Shown here: piece by piece, positions 7,552-16,630 of the stretch
How the letters are laid out: every line of letters begins with the position of its first letter
Numbering within the stretch: the stretch's first letter is position 1
Assembly: GCA_018985225.1 (NCBI GenBank)
Contig: JADGIF010000104.1
Coordinates: 1 to 19,857, forward strand
Length of the DNA stretch: 19,857 nt
Direction: 5' to 3'
Origin: Amoeboradix gromovi
Taxonomy: Eukaryota; Sanchytriomycota; Sanchytriomycetes; Sanchytriales; Sanchytriaceae
Notes under the pieces: generated by a model
The model's input: the letters and a program-made list of their open reading frames with translations, nothing else
What the model was told of the DNA's origin: nothing
The model's database searches: none
Program-made: the position numbers and the translations under genes

Positions 7552-8781
7552 ATGACTTTGACTCAGAGTCAAATCCGTGAATTTGTAGATTCGCACTTTA
7601 GTTTGCAAATAGGCGATAAAATCTCGAGCAAATTATATAATCTACTTCAACTTAAGCTTCATGAAGATGGGATTGATCAGCTTAAACCCCATAGCAAGGA
7701 GAGCTATCATTTAATAGCCGTGATAAATAGCATTGATTTTACGGAGAGCATGCCAAGCATTTGTGAAAAGGTTATGAAAATAAAGTTTGAGAAGCCTTTG
7801 AGGCTATCAAAGCTAAAATCTATGTCGGTTTTGCCATCTCTAGGCGCAAATGAAGAGTTCAAAACACCTGAGTATTACCACAACTACTTGGAGCATCTCC
7901 TAGTCAAATATGCAGTTTATAAGGACAGAAGAGTCAAAGAGTTTGAAACAATAGCGGATTATAGCGTTATTATAAATGAGCCGGTGCAGGAAAAACAAAT
8001 CGAGATAGTGGAAATAAAAAAGGAACAGGAACAGCTAAAAACTTCAATCCAGGGTGCATTTGACGAGATAAAAAATTTCACCGAAGAGGTTTTTTTCAAA
8101 TGGGCCCAAAAAACAATTGCCACAATGAACGAGGATGAAATAAAATCGTTTTTATCGATTCTGTTTAATTCATTTCCTAAGCAACAACTGTTGTTACCAT
8201 ATTTAAGGAGGACCGGCGAAGTGCAATGGAAAGATGAGAAACTCTATGACTTCATATTTAGAATGAAAGATGATTCGGGGCTTCAAAAATTTCAAAAAGA
8301 AATGACCAAAGGCCGATTATCAATAACAACAAAAAAGTTGAAAAATGGAAAGTTTGCAGTAAATACTAAGTCGCCCGTTCCGTTTGACGATACCTTGTAC
8401 GCTCATTTGTCTAGTTGCCTGTTATCCAATCAACAATTAATTGAACTCAGTCACTCTTTGCATACTTTGGATGTTCCCAAATCAGAGCTACTTTCATATA
8501 TTCTTAAAATCGGATTATCATTAGAAGTTGAGAGTTATGATCTCTGTATCCGTTTGCTGTCGAAGCTATCAATTTGTAAATCAAAGTACAAGGTAGCAGA
8601 CAAAAAACTGAAATTTTATGAAGGTGGCCTCAAGAAACAGCGTCTTTTTGGCAATTCTAAGAACCTAATGAAGGAGAGCAATGATCGTAGGAAAATAGAA
8701 AAACTTCATCAACATCTAACATTTGAATTGGGTCATTTAAAAAAAGAATTATTTGAAAGTTACAATTTAAGCATTGATTAG
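7552..8781 (+). CDS. Unrecognised 409-residue helical protein
   Basis: I do not recognise this protein. The ATG at 7552 is 19 bp after the PTPS-like stop on the same strand. The frame is long, lysine- and glutamate-rich and predicted largely helical. A charged stretch around residues 144-165 (PVQEKQIEIVEIKKEQEQLK) is likely a short coiled coil or linker between an N-terminal helical region and a C-terminal helical half. No signal peptide, membrane helix or metal motif is visible. The C-terminal third is basic (for example KSKYKVADKKLK and GGLKKQR), compatible with a nucleic-acid-associated or nuclear protein. Coding status is well supported by length; function is open. Confidence 0.75.
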   Translation: MTLTQSQIREFVDSHFSLQIGDKISSKLYNLLQLKLHEDGIDQLKPHSKESYHLIAVINSIDFTESMPSICEKVMKIKFEKPLRLSKLKSMSVLPSLGANEEFKTPEYYHNYLEHLLVKYAVYKDRRVKEFETIADYSVIINEPVQEKQIEIVEIKKEQEQLKTSIQGAFDEIKNFTEEVFFKWAQKTIATMNEDEIKSFLSILFNSFPKQQLLLPYLRRTGEVQWKDEKLYDFIFRMKDDSGLQKFQKEMTKGRLSITTKKLKNGKFAVNTKSPVPFDDTLYAHLSSCLLSNQQLIELSHSLHTLDVPKSELLSYILKIGLSLEVESYDLCIRLLSKLSICKSKYKVADKKLKFYEGGLKKQRLFGNSKNLMKESNDRRKIEKLHQHLTFELGHLKKELFESYNLSID

Positions 8782-8925
8782 GATAATAAATTTCTTAATA
8801 TTACATAGTAAGATTAAAATCTCGCTGATAAAGGTTCTACTTATCGCACCCTGGACTGGACTATATCAACCTCACCTTAAGTAGTCCACATGAAAATTGC
8901 GTTCTTGTAAGAGAGCACTAATAAG

Positions 8926-9244
8926 CTAATGGTTTGATACGGGGATGCAGTTTATTGTCTCAGTTGCAGAGGCGATCAGATTACTCAGGATAGAAAACTG
9001 AATTATTCGCTTGTTAGTATAGCATCCGTGCATTACCGATAAATCGTACTATAGCTGGCATGGCAGTTTGGCTAGTACCGGAGCATTCAAGGATCTCATA
9101 CAGGCCCAAGTTAGGACTGATTACCTCTGTAACGTAGATGTGAATTTGCGTTGCAGCAGTCTTCAAGTCATCGAATGTCTGGTCAGAAATGGAGAAAGAC
9201 CCGGCTAGCAGAGAAGAGATGACAGTGGAGTTGTTCGCCTGTCG
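8926..9244 (-). CDS. Candidate intron-split gene, 3' exons
   Basis: Two minus-strand blocks join in phase. The first, 9244-9050, gives 65 codons (ANNSTVISSLLAG ... GTSQTAMPAI). The second, 8997-8926, gives 23 codons ending SNH and TAG. The 52-nt gap between them begins GTACGA, contains an exact TACTAAC branch site near 9020 and ends TTCAG. The upstream block begins right after CACCTAG, which could itself be an acceptor, so at least one 5' exon is missing. A possible start with hydrophobic codons lies near 9450, after a TATATAAAT box. The product is not recognised; it is Ser/Thr-rich with two Cys and may be secreted. Remaining bases 8782-8925 and 9245-9528 show no other supported gene. Confidence 0.45.
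8998..9049 (-). other. Predicted 52-nt intron with TACTAAC branch site
   Basis: On the minus strand: donor GTACGA, branch site TACTAAC, acceptor TTCAG with 17 nt between branch motif and intron end. Removing it keeps the reading frame open for 23 further codons, whereas reading through meets a stop (the TAA of TACTAAC). An alternative donor, GTAATG, 13 nt downstream gives an early stop. Confidence 0.5.
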
Positions 9245-9528
9245 CTAGGTGGTGAGATATGGACACTTGTAAGAATTAATTCGCTTTTAGAATGCGTCCA
9301 ATCTAAACTCTCTTTTTGAAATAAGTTATGAAATATTAACCAGTACATAATAAACTAAAAAACCTGAGTATGCACGTAGCACAATATCTAGTTCCTTAAG
9401 ATAGAGGTTCTAAATTGTTTAGATTAGAAAGAAAACACATTTGCTCACCATAGTTTTGAGTATTTTAGTGTCATCTAGCTAATCGAGTTAAAATGAAAAG
9501 CTGTTCAAGAAAGTATTTATATAAAAAT

Positions 9529-10788
9529 TCAAATAGCTCGCAGCACCTGCATCTTAATTATCATAACTTTATCACGGTGAATCACAAACTTGAAGCTCAA
9601 TTTGATATAGGAGCACAATGATTTATTTTCAGACTCAAGTTTTGCGTCTTTAGTTTCGTCCCTGGCTTGCTTTAAGAATTTCACCATTTTCATCCCTCCT
9701 GTTCCTAATGGTTCTTTCTTATTACTTTGGCTAATTATATATCTAGCAACGATCTGAAAGTGGAAATCCCTCATTATCTTGATCGAGTCTATTAATAAAT
9801 TAAACACATTCTCAAGTCCAAGCTCTTTAATTTTTTCTCTAAAAATTCTGCATTTGCTTATCATTCCATTTAGGTAATCTCTATGCAGACCGTACATGTA
9901 CTCACGCATCAGAGGTATAAAATTAACCCCTGATTTGCTTGTTGGGTGATGTTTTACTCCTAAAAATATATCCACTAAATGTATTATTGGTGACTGTGCA
10001 GCACTCCCGCCATGGCATCTAAAAAATAGTCCCTCATCCCTTAATTCACAAGCATTTTTCCAGTGTTCGTCAATCTCAAAGACACCTTTAAACATGCATC
10101 CTTCTACTTTTAATGAGCCATTCATATAATGGCGCACTTGTTGATAAAATATAGACGGGTCACATTTTTCCGTCATTCTCATAAGTATCTTTGAGAACAT
10201 CTGAATGTCTTCATTTATAGACTTCAGCAACGGCACAATTTCATGTAATGGAATTTTGTTATCAACTAAAGACTCTATTTTGGGGATTGTATTAGCACCG
10301 TAAGCATCAATAGCACAGCTTACCAAGTAGAAATGGGACTCGTCAACGGAATTAGTGAATGTGTTAACCGATTCCATGGTATCCAAATCGTAAATATTGT
10401 CTGCCCGTGCTTTGACGTTCCAGATACAGACAGAAGCATAGCCACAAATAGGCATCATTCGCAACACTTTGCATGTTTGAAGAAGTGGAATGCTTATAGA
10501 TGCAGGTATTGAATGGTTAACGTAATCGTCAACATGATATCCCCATAAATATCCATTTGTAAACATTGTTAGTATGACGTAAGCGCGTTTTAGTTCTGGC
10601 AAGGAAAACAAGTCAACTTTGAGCACTTGCATTTCATCAATGACATCTCGGAAAGTGTGTCCCTTCAATAAAATCGGCATATCAGAGATGATAGTCTCCC
10701 ATAATAAGTGAGATGGACGTTTTATCAGCGGAACTGGCTCAATGAATCCAGTTTTTGAATTATATGGTTCAGCTTTTCCCATTGTCAT
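9529..10788 (-). CDS. Indoleamine 2,3-dioxygenase
   Basis: A 419-residue heme enzyme of the IDO family, which opens the indole ring of tryptophan to N-formylkynurenine, the first step of the kynurenine route to NAD. The proximal heme ligand is His343 in MRDFHFQIVARYI. GSAAQSPIIHLVD (261-273) and the C-terminal loop GTGG (362-365) are family hallmarks. In the distal pocket, Phe153 and Ser157 (SHFYLVS) match human Phe163 and Ser167, and Arg219 (VRHYMNG) is conserved. Length fits fungal IDOs. After FLKQARDETK the protein carries a tail of about 39 residues (381-419) that is basic and hydrophobic, longer than in human IDO1. The ATG at 10788 is used; it is divergent from the receptor gene 374 bp away. 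Confidence 0.95.
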   Translation of the reverse strand: MTMGKAEPYNSKTGFIEPVPLIKRPSHLLWETIISDMPILLKGHTFRDVIDEMQVLKVDLFSLPELKRAYVILTMFTNGYLWGYHVDDYVNHSIPASISIPLLQTCKVLRMMPICGYASVCIWNVKARADNIYDLDTMESVNTFTNSVDESHFYLVSCAIDAYGANTIPKIESLVDNKIPLHEIVPLLKSINEDIQMFSKILMRMTEKCDPSIFYQQVRHYMNGSLKVEGCMFKGVFEIDEHWKNACELRDEGLFFRCHGGSAAQSPIIHLVDIFLGVKHHPTSKSGVNFIPLMREYMYGLHRDYLNGMISKCRIFREKIKELGLENVFNLLIDSIKIMRDFHFQIVARYIISQSNKKEPLGTGGMKMVKFLKQARDETKDAKLESENKSLCSYIKLSFKFVIHRDKVMIIKMQVLRAI

Positions 10789-11162
10789 GGTTGATGCCAG
10801 TGTTTGGAGTGTCTCCTTTATTTTAAAGAATTCAATTTTAAAGGTGGCTTAACAATTCCATTTAAACCCACGGCGCGCTACTGCTATGACAGAGTTCCTA
10901 CAGATTTGAAGGCAAAACGGCGAGCGTCTGGCAATCAGTCGCATATTCTCAAGTCTGGCGATGGTGTTTGAATTTTTATCAAAATAAGTTTTAAAAGCTG
11001 ACAAGTGCTCTCACCCATCAGAAGTAACAGAGCAATGTTGGAAAATCCTCCAGTAAGGAACAAGCAGTAATCAATTATAAATCAGCTCCAGTGAGCTAGG
11101 ATTGTTAAATGCTTGCTCCAATCAATTGTGCATGTAGAAAATATAACAAATAACAAACTGAA
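10789..11162. promoter_or_regulatory. Divergent spacer between IDO and receptor genes
   Basis: A 374-bp region serving both neighbours. A CCAAT at 11118-11122 lies 40 bp before the receptor start. On the minus strand, upstream of IDO, a small ATG frame (11018-10935, 27 codons) continues in the same frame past a TGA for 16 more codons to 10884. It could be an upstream open reading frame in the IDO leader or chance; no family match is seen. Confidence 0.4.
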
Positions 11163-12050
11163 ATGAGCATGACACTCACATCAAATGAAGAAATATCATT
11201 TTATACTGGATTATTTGCCGCCGTACTATCCCTAATAGGAACAACAGTTGTACTTGCAGTTTCTATTTACGTTGAGCCGACTTCCAATACCCGTACAAAC
11301 CTTGTAGTTTCTTTGATGACTGCTCAATGGCTTCGCGCTTTTACAGTCGTTAGTGGAAGCATCATTAGAATCACAATGAATTTTGCAGACTTTAGCCCAG
11401 GTTTGGGTTGTAGTTTGAACGGCTTTTTTATTGAACAGACTTTAGTCGCAGGTGACATAGCTAATCTTTCTATTGGCATTTTTACATGGCTGGCTTTTGC
11501 TAAAAAGAAAACTTTTGCCAGAGCTCATAAGTTTCTTGATAAGCATTTGACTTCTATTTTCTTATTTCCGTGGCTGATCGGTGGTGTTTTGGCCACAGGT
11601 GCCTTTTTCTACGTTGGATATTCTCCCGTAAAATCGAATTGGTGTTTTATTAGCGCCTCGAATAACAATTTGGGACGCTGGATTTTCGCTTGGTCACATC
11701 GTATTTTTTTTAGTGTTGTCCTTTTCATTCTTTATGGGCATATACTAAAAATAGTTGTTAAGAGCAGAAGAGTATTAGAAGAAACTTCTGCGGCGGATAG
11801 ATCACATTCCAAAAGATTAAATAAGGCAGCTCGAAAGCTGTTCTTGTACCCAGTTGTTTACGTGCTCTGGGGATTACCAGGCATTCTTAGTAGAGTCATA
11901 ACCAGTCCCACTCTTGAGATGTTACAAATGGCAAGCCAGTCTGTAGGTTTTGTTGATGCTTTGCTCTATGGATATTCGGAGGACTTGAGAAGAAGATTTT
12001 TTGACAAGTTAAGGCCAGATAAGCAATACAAGAATGATTTTAAGATATAA
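11163..12050 (+). CDS. Seven-helix G-protein-coupled receptor (Git3 / cAMP-receptor-like)
   Basis: A 295-residue membrane protein with seven hydrophobic segments at about 11-36, 45-72, 88-113, 127-151, 172-199, 222-246 and 252-273. Cys83 at the top of helix 3 and Cys161 in the second outer loop (NWCFIS) are placed for the conserved GPCR disulfide. The layout NLVVSLMTAQ in helix 2, AARKLFLYPVVYVLWGLPG in helix 6 and GFVDALLYGY in helix 7 resembles fungal Git3-type and Dictyostelium cAMP-receptor-type receptors, which sense glucose or small ligands and act through heterotrimeric G proteins on cAMP signalling. The N-terminus is short and has no signal peptide. The cytoplasmic tail is only about 20 residues. 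The ligand is unknown. Confidence 0.85.
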   Translation: MSMTLTSNEEISFYTGLFAAVLSLIGTTVVLAVSIYVEPTSNTRTNLVVSLMTAQWLRAFTVVSGSIIRITMNFADFSPGLGCSLNGFFIEQTLVAGDIANLSIGIFTWLAFAKKKTFARAHKFLDKHLTSIFLFPWLIGGVLATGAFFYVGYSPVKSNWCFISASNNNLGRWIFAWSHRIFFSVVLFILYGHILKIVVKSRRVLEETSAADRSHSKRLNKAARKLFLYPVVYVLWGLPGILSRVITSPTLEMLQMASQSVGFVDALLYGYSEDLRRRFFDKLRPDKQYKNDFKI

Positions 12051-13493
12051 TATAAATAAATGTCAAATCAACTCTTACTTCTTTTAAACAATCTCATTGT
12101 CTGAGTAGTTTGTAAGAACTTTTCAACAAAAATATAGAAAATCTTCTCAATATTATCATACAAAATTTATTAAACAAATCCTCAGCATGCAATAGTTTGT
12201 ACAGAATCTTTATTTAACAAGAACTGACTTCCGTCATTTTCTTGTTGGTCCCAAAATATTTGGCTGTCTTTACTAGATAGACTAAGCTTACGCTTGAAGA
12301 ATTTTAACATGCCAAATTGAAGCTATCTCTTTTTATCCTCGGTTTTGAACGACAGCACCAATCAAGTATTTAATTAATTAAAACTTTATTGGACTGACTC
12401 GTATCAAGTGTTTGCTTTACACTAAAAGATAACTATATCATATAAATCAGATGTTCAGTGCAGTGAAATTTCCATAATCGCTGAAAATAATTCCTTGATT
12501 GTCCTCAGATATAAATGAATATTAAAATCTAGAAGCACAAGTAGCAATTATGGTCCAAATATACCTAAAAGATGTATTGTGGTTGACATATTGTCTTGCC
12601 TAATATTGAGGACTCAACTGTGTTAGTTTGTGTGGAAACATGGCTCAAATAGTAATTTGGCCCTAGTTAACAGGATTGCTTACCTTTTAGCCCTTGAGTG
12701 AATGAGATTAGTCTTGATAGTAAAAAGCTTAAAAGAAGACAGCTTCGGGCTTCATATGCTTTTCAAAAATGTAATCCAAAACAGTGGCCGAGCAGTTTTA
12801 GAAAAAAAGGAGTTAATAAATACACAGTGACCAGATCATGTTGCGTTCGCTAGGATTCAGAAAAGAGTAAACAAGGCATGGCTATAAGGGTTTTGCAAGA
12901 TTCTTCTGCATAAACCGTTGCAGTGGTTCTAATGGAGAGGAGCCCGATACGATTGTTTGCGAAACAGTAAACAACTACTTTTGAGATGCCTCCAAGTATA
13001 GAGCTGAATGGCACTCTTTACCACATGTTAATTGCATAGCATTTATACTAACGTAAAAGGTAATCAGACTGCATCTATGCCCTAGCTACATAGCACATAG
13101 AGCGGCCAAATGATAGAGAAGCGATGTTAATAGCATTCAATGTCTCAGATGAAATTATGAATATTGGGTCACTAACAAAGTGAGATCCGCTGTATAGTTG
13201 TATATCCACAACGTTATTGATCTGCTGATTAAAATTCTAGAAATTTAGGTGATGGGTAAGCATGGCTGGCTATTAAAAACTAGTCGTAAGAAGAATTAGA
13301 CACTCTGCTTTATGTAGAAAGCAACAATATTTGCTGAAATACAACCTCGAGTTAATTTGAGCACCATTTCTACGCTATGTAATTTATCCGGGTATCTTCA
13401 TATTTCAATTAACATTGATTATAAACTAAATGCAACACTGTTTCTTCAACTATCGAATACACCTATCTTACACAGCAATTACCAGTGTTTATC
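12051..13493. other. 1.44 kb with no supported gene
   Basis: An AATAAA-like element (ATAAATAAA, about 12053-12061) just after the receptor stop probably serves its polyadenylation. I scanned the rest for small genes, tRNAs and introns. The best candidate is a 42-codon minus-strand frame at 12182-12310 beginning MLKFFKRKLSLSS and ending in Cys. It has no family match and such frames are expected by chance. No tRNA cloverleaf or B-box was seen. The right end must hold the promoter of the SAPS-like gene. Confidence 0.5.
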
Positions 13494-14768
13494 ATGATCC
13501 TCGGAGAAACATTTTCAAAACAAGCTTCCGATCATATGGAACTGGAATTGCTCTCCATGGAATATGAACACGTAGAAATGACAAGTGAAGACATCATTGA
13601 CAAATTCTTGTCATTATCCTGCCCTAAAATTGATGAAGTTATTAAGGGTGTTATTGATGAAAATCAAGAGTACTTATTCAGTAAATTGCAATCAAATCCC
13701 AGCAATTTCACAAAAGTCATAATAAATAATAAAGAGTTTTGCTCAAGCCATTTTACTGCAATTCTCAATCTAATTTTACCAGTTAACCTAAACAAATACC
13801 CGAACACATGGCCGTTCTTGATTAAGACCTTTCCGCATAAATCACTCTCATCACTATTTCCATACTTGAATGATGATAACATCGTAGGCGTTATGGATCC
13901 CATCTGCAAATTCGCATTAGAAGACGGAGTAGCCGAGGAAGTAAATTCATACGGTAGCGGTGAACTGATTCTAATAAGCAGTATAAGAGAATCTTTAGTT
14001 AAAAGCAATCTGTTTTTTTCAATTCTTCACCAGCTTCCTCAATCACCAAAATTTCTCAAGCTCTTCAAACATGTAACTCTTTTCTATCCTGATCTTTTGC
14101 AAATCTTGATTTCCGCCCGACTGTCTGAAGAACTGGTATACTTATTTGACTCAGACGTGGCAATCGCAGTTGATTTTTGCGATTTAATTTGTCAGAAAAT
14201 AGCGTACAAAGTCATAGACATGCGGAACAACGTAGAGCAAGAAGATTTTTACATTCACACTAAAACACTTGATGTCTCAAATGAGTTTTTAAGTCTTGTT
14301 GATGAGCAAACCGTGCCAATTCTTGTTGAATACCTTCTCAAGTATGACGAAAACAGTAACCATATAACCTACAACACATACATTGACTATAACCCGCTAA
14401 CTTTTCGCTGGATCATCTCTCTTAGATTTTTGCATTCTGTAGTTTCAAAATCTACTAGCCTGATAAGGTACATACACCCTGGTTTGTGGAAGCTATTTAT
14501 CGGCATATTTGCCAAGCATCCGTATAATACCCAGTTTCATTCAATTTTTTATGATTTAATCAAACTAGCGCCTGTAGAAACGCTGAGCTTGGTTTTCGTC
14601 AAATTGGAATTCATCAAGTATCTTGTTGTTGTCAAGAATAGGGATCAAGGAAGTGATGCTGCTTATTTTATGAACTTGATATGTAAATACATGAGCGATA
14701 GGCTGCAACAAGTCCCTGAAATTTGCGATTGTTATGGCTGGGAAGAGTTGCTTAGCTGCATACATTGA
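13494..14768 (+). CDS. SAPS-like phosphatase-associated protein (tentative)
   Basis: A 424-residue helical-repeat protein using the ATG at 13494; the frame is open three codons further to a GTG. Two regions resemble the SAPS family, regulatory partners of Sit4/PP6-type phosphatases. Near the N-terminus (about 26-63), TSEDIIDKF with ENQEYLFSKL mirrors the 'TLEELLDE ... N.KLI.FL' opening. Near the C-terminus, LFIGIFAKHPYNTQFH (334-349) resembles 'LFFKYPWNNFLH', and WEEL lies at 416-419. SAPS proteins are usually 600-1000 residues, so this would be a short form without the acidic tail. An unrelated HEAT-repeat protein is the alternative. It converges on the next gene with 45 bp between stops. 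Confidence 0.45.
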   Translation: MILGETFSKQASDHMELELLSMEYEHVEMTSEDIIDKFLSLSCPKIDEVIKGVIDENQEYLFSKLQSNPSNFTKVIINNKEFCSSHFTAILNLILPVNLNKYPNTWPFLIKTFPHKSLSSLFPYLNDDNIVGVMDPICKFALEDGVAEEVNSYGSGELILISSIRESLVKSNLFFSILHQLPQSPKFLKLFKHVTLFYPDLLQILISARLSEELVYLFDSDVAIAVDFCDLICQKIAYKVIDMRNNVEQEDFYIHTKTLDVSNEFLSLVDEQTVPILVEYLLKYDENSNHITYNTYIDYNPLTFRWIISLRFLHSVVSKSTSLIRYIHPGLWKLFIGIFAKHPYNTQFHSIFYDLIKLAPVETLSLVFVKLEFIKYLVVVKNRDQGSDAAYFMNLICKYMSDRLQQVPEICDCYGWEELLSCIH

Positions 14769-14813
14769 TTCAGTAAACGGTTTATTAACAGCTTCAGTGA
14801 TATTTTGCTCGTC

Positions 14814-16283
14814 TTATAAACTTTTTTTCGCATCTATATCTTCGTGGATTAGTATAAAATGCCCGCCCAAGTTCACATAGTAGTCATTATGACCACTAAA
14901 TGTAAGATACAAATATTTAAGTATCTCTGACATAAACTTCGAATCCATTATCCCAAAATGCCCCAAATCCGGATCTCCCACGTGCAGTAGTCCAGCGTAA
15001 CCATTGCCAAGATTGCAATGCTTGTCTATACTTCTTATTATATTTAGCGACATATCCCGGAATACGATCTCCTTAGTGCTTTGGTACATGTAGTACAGCG
15101 ATTCTATTAGTTTAGGCTGTAGGGTAAACATTTCGAAGTTCTTAATAGGCTCAAAAGTGTCTGCAATAACCCTTTTAGGTGTTAATCCTGTAGACTGACG
15201 AGTAAACATTTTGTAACATGTTTTGACCAATTCTCTGGCAACCGCAGTGTATTCGATGCTCCTGCTGGAAACCAGTTTGCTTGCTTGAATTAAAACACCA
15301 CCTAAATCACAAGACCGTTGGTCGATTACACCGATTTCAACCGAAAGTGCGTACAAGTCATTACTTTTATTCTTTAAAATGTAACTGTTAATTATGTTAT
15401 TGAGCGAATTAGATATAAGCAGCATTGTCATTTCATCTTTTTGGATTTTTTGTAGAGTAATCAACATCTGAATATACTTTATAGCACCTTTGCTTAGTTT
15501 TCTCGGCAAACCAACAGGATCGGTATTGTTCTGAAATATCAAAGCCTCGCTTTTTCTTATAGAGTGGAGAAACTTATTGCGAATTTTGCCCAACATTATT
15601 TTATACTTTGCATTCTTAGTGTAAAAAGACAGTTGCGTTAATTCTATTTGGAAGTTAGTTAAATCAGACAGGTCTCGAAACTGACTTGTTACTGTTCGAC
15701 TTCTTAAATTTATTTCCGTATTGGGAATACTGTTTGTGAATAAAACATCAAAGAATGAATCCATAAATTCAACAGCCTTGTCTAGAAATATAGGGGATCT
15801 GTCTATATAATACATCCCAAGCAATCCACCGATTATTCTTCTACTAAAAGGTAAGCATGGGATATCAACATTAACCTGAAAGTTTAAATTTATTACTTCA
15901 CCTTTAATCTTGGATATTTTATCGTGCAAACCCATTAATACCAATGAGTCCATAGAGTCTATCATTGTAAACAAAAAAGAAAAGGACTCATCGTAAATGT
16001 TCAATGCTTTTTTAAAAATTGGATCGTAAACATCAAACGACCATGCATTTGCATAATAATTATCGAAACAAGATTTTGCAATGTTCACAACATACATCTG
16101 GGCGGCGATGTCTGGGCGACTGTGTCTAGAAACTTTGTTTTTTAAAGCTATCTTTTCTTGAATATAGAATTCTGTTTTTGGGATAGACTTAAAATAGTAA
16201 AAGACAGCTAGTACTATGGCTATTTCTATAAAGTTTAGAGCTGGATGGTGGTGTTTTATCTTAATAAATACTATAAGTTTCAT
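14814..16283 (-). CDS. GH47-fold membrane protein lacking catalytic residues
   Basis: A 489-residue type II membrane protein with a signal anchor at about 17-34. The rest has the order of motifs of glycoside hydrolase family 47 (ER alpha-1,2-mannosidase / EDEM): FTMIDSMDSLVLMGL (105-119), RRIIGGLLGMYY (148-159), TNSIPNTEINL (183-193), CDLGGVLIQASK (325-336), LQPKLIESLYYMY (388-400) and SEILKYLYLTF (452-462). However, three catalytic carboxylates are absent: the 'FETTIR' Glu is Pro145, the Asp/Glu of 'DSYYEYLLK' has no acidic counterpart between 256 and 282, and the Glu of 'RPE' is Lys391. The 'FNTEAH' calcium Thr is also lost (FILIHED). Glu453 is kept. It is probably a non-catalytic glycan-binding or ERAD-related protein. 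Confidence 0.75.
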   Translation of the reverse strand: MKLIVFIKIKHHHPALNFIEIAIVLAVFYYFKSIPKTEFYIQEKIALKNKVSRHSRPDIAAQMYVVNIAKSCFDNYYANAWSFDVYDPIFKKALNIYDESFSFLFTMIDSMDSLVLMGLHDKISKIKGEVINLNFQVNVDIPCLPFSRRIIGGLLGMYYIDRSPIFLDKAVEFMDSFFDVLFTNSIPNTEINLRSRTVTSQFRDLSDLTNFQIELTQLSFYTKNAKYKIMLGKIRNKFLHSIRKSEALIFQNNTDPVGLPRKLSKGAIKYIQMLITLQKIQKDEMTMLLISNSLNNIINSYILKNKSNDLYALSVEIGVIDQRSCDLGGVLIQASKLVSSRSIEYTAVARELVKTCYKMFTRQSTGLTPKRVIADTFEPIKNFEMFTLQPKLIESLYYMYQSTKEIVFRDMSLNIIRSIDKHCNLGNGYAGLLHVGDPDLGHFGIMDSKFMSEILKYLYLTFSGHNDYYVNLGGHFILIHEDIDAKKSL

Positions 16284-16322
16284 CTGTTTGAGTTTAAAAT
16301 TTTAAAATTTGCAGATACAGAT

Positions 16323-16490
16323 TTATTGTTCAAACGCCTTTCGAGTAATGCTGTGGATAAACTGCATGTATTCCTCGTCCTCTCGATAGATGTAGTCCAC
16401 CGATGTTCTAATGGGGCTATGATCATTTTGAGTATCTTCAATCCAGTAGCATCTCAAGTTTTGTACCTTATTGACTCTCTTTAAGAACAT
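16323..16490 (-). CDS. Small unrecognised protein (55 residues)
   Basis: From the ATG at 16490 to the TAA at 16323, ending 39 bp before the GH47-like start on the same strand. The frame is open for 23 more codons upstream, a total of about 79, unusually long for this base composition. A TATAAAT element on the minus strand (16518-16512) sits 28 bp before the ATG. The protein starts MFLKRVNKVQNLRCYW, then has an acidic middle (YREDEEYMQF) and a basic end. The basic, Arg/Lys-bearing start could be a mitochondrial presequence, but I do not recognise the family. A plus-strand open frame across the same bases is treated as its shadow. Confidence 0.4.
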   Translation of the reverse strand: MFLKRVNKVQNLRCYWIEDTQNDHSPIRTSVDYIYREDEEYMQFIHSITRKAFEQ

Positions 16491-16630
16491 TGCTGCGAAA
16501 GTGTCAAAGTGATTTATAAAAGTACATTGATAGGGATACCAATCAACTATAATGTTTGTCGTTCACATGAAGCTACAAATTAATTTGGCATAGAATTACT
16601 CTGATTTACAAATTAAGCATTTATTTACAT

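Noticed and set aside
12182-12310. 42-codon minus-strand frame
   Set aside because: No family match; length within chance expectation in a 1.4-kb gap.
16245-16484. Plus-strand 79-codon frame
   Set aside because: It lies antisense to the small minus-strand gene and the GH47-like start, with no ATG-based or motif support.
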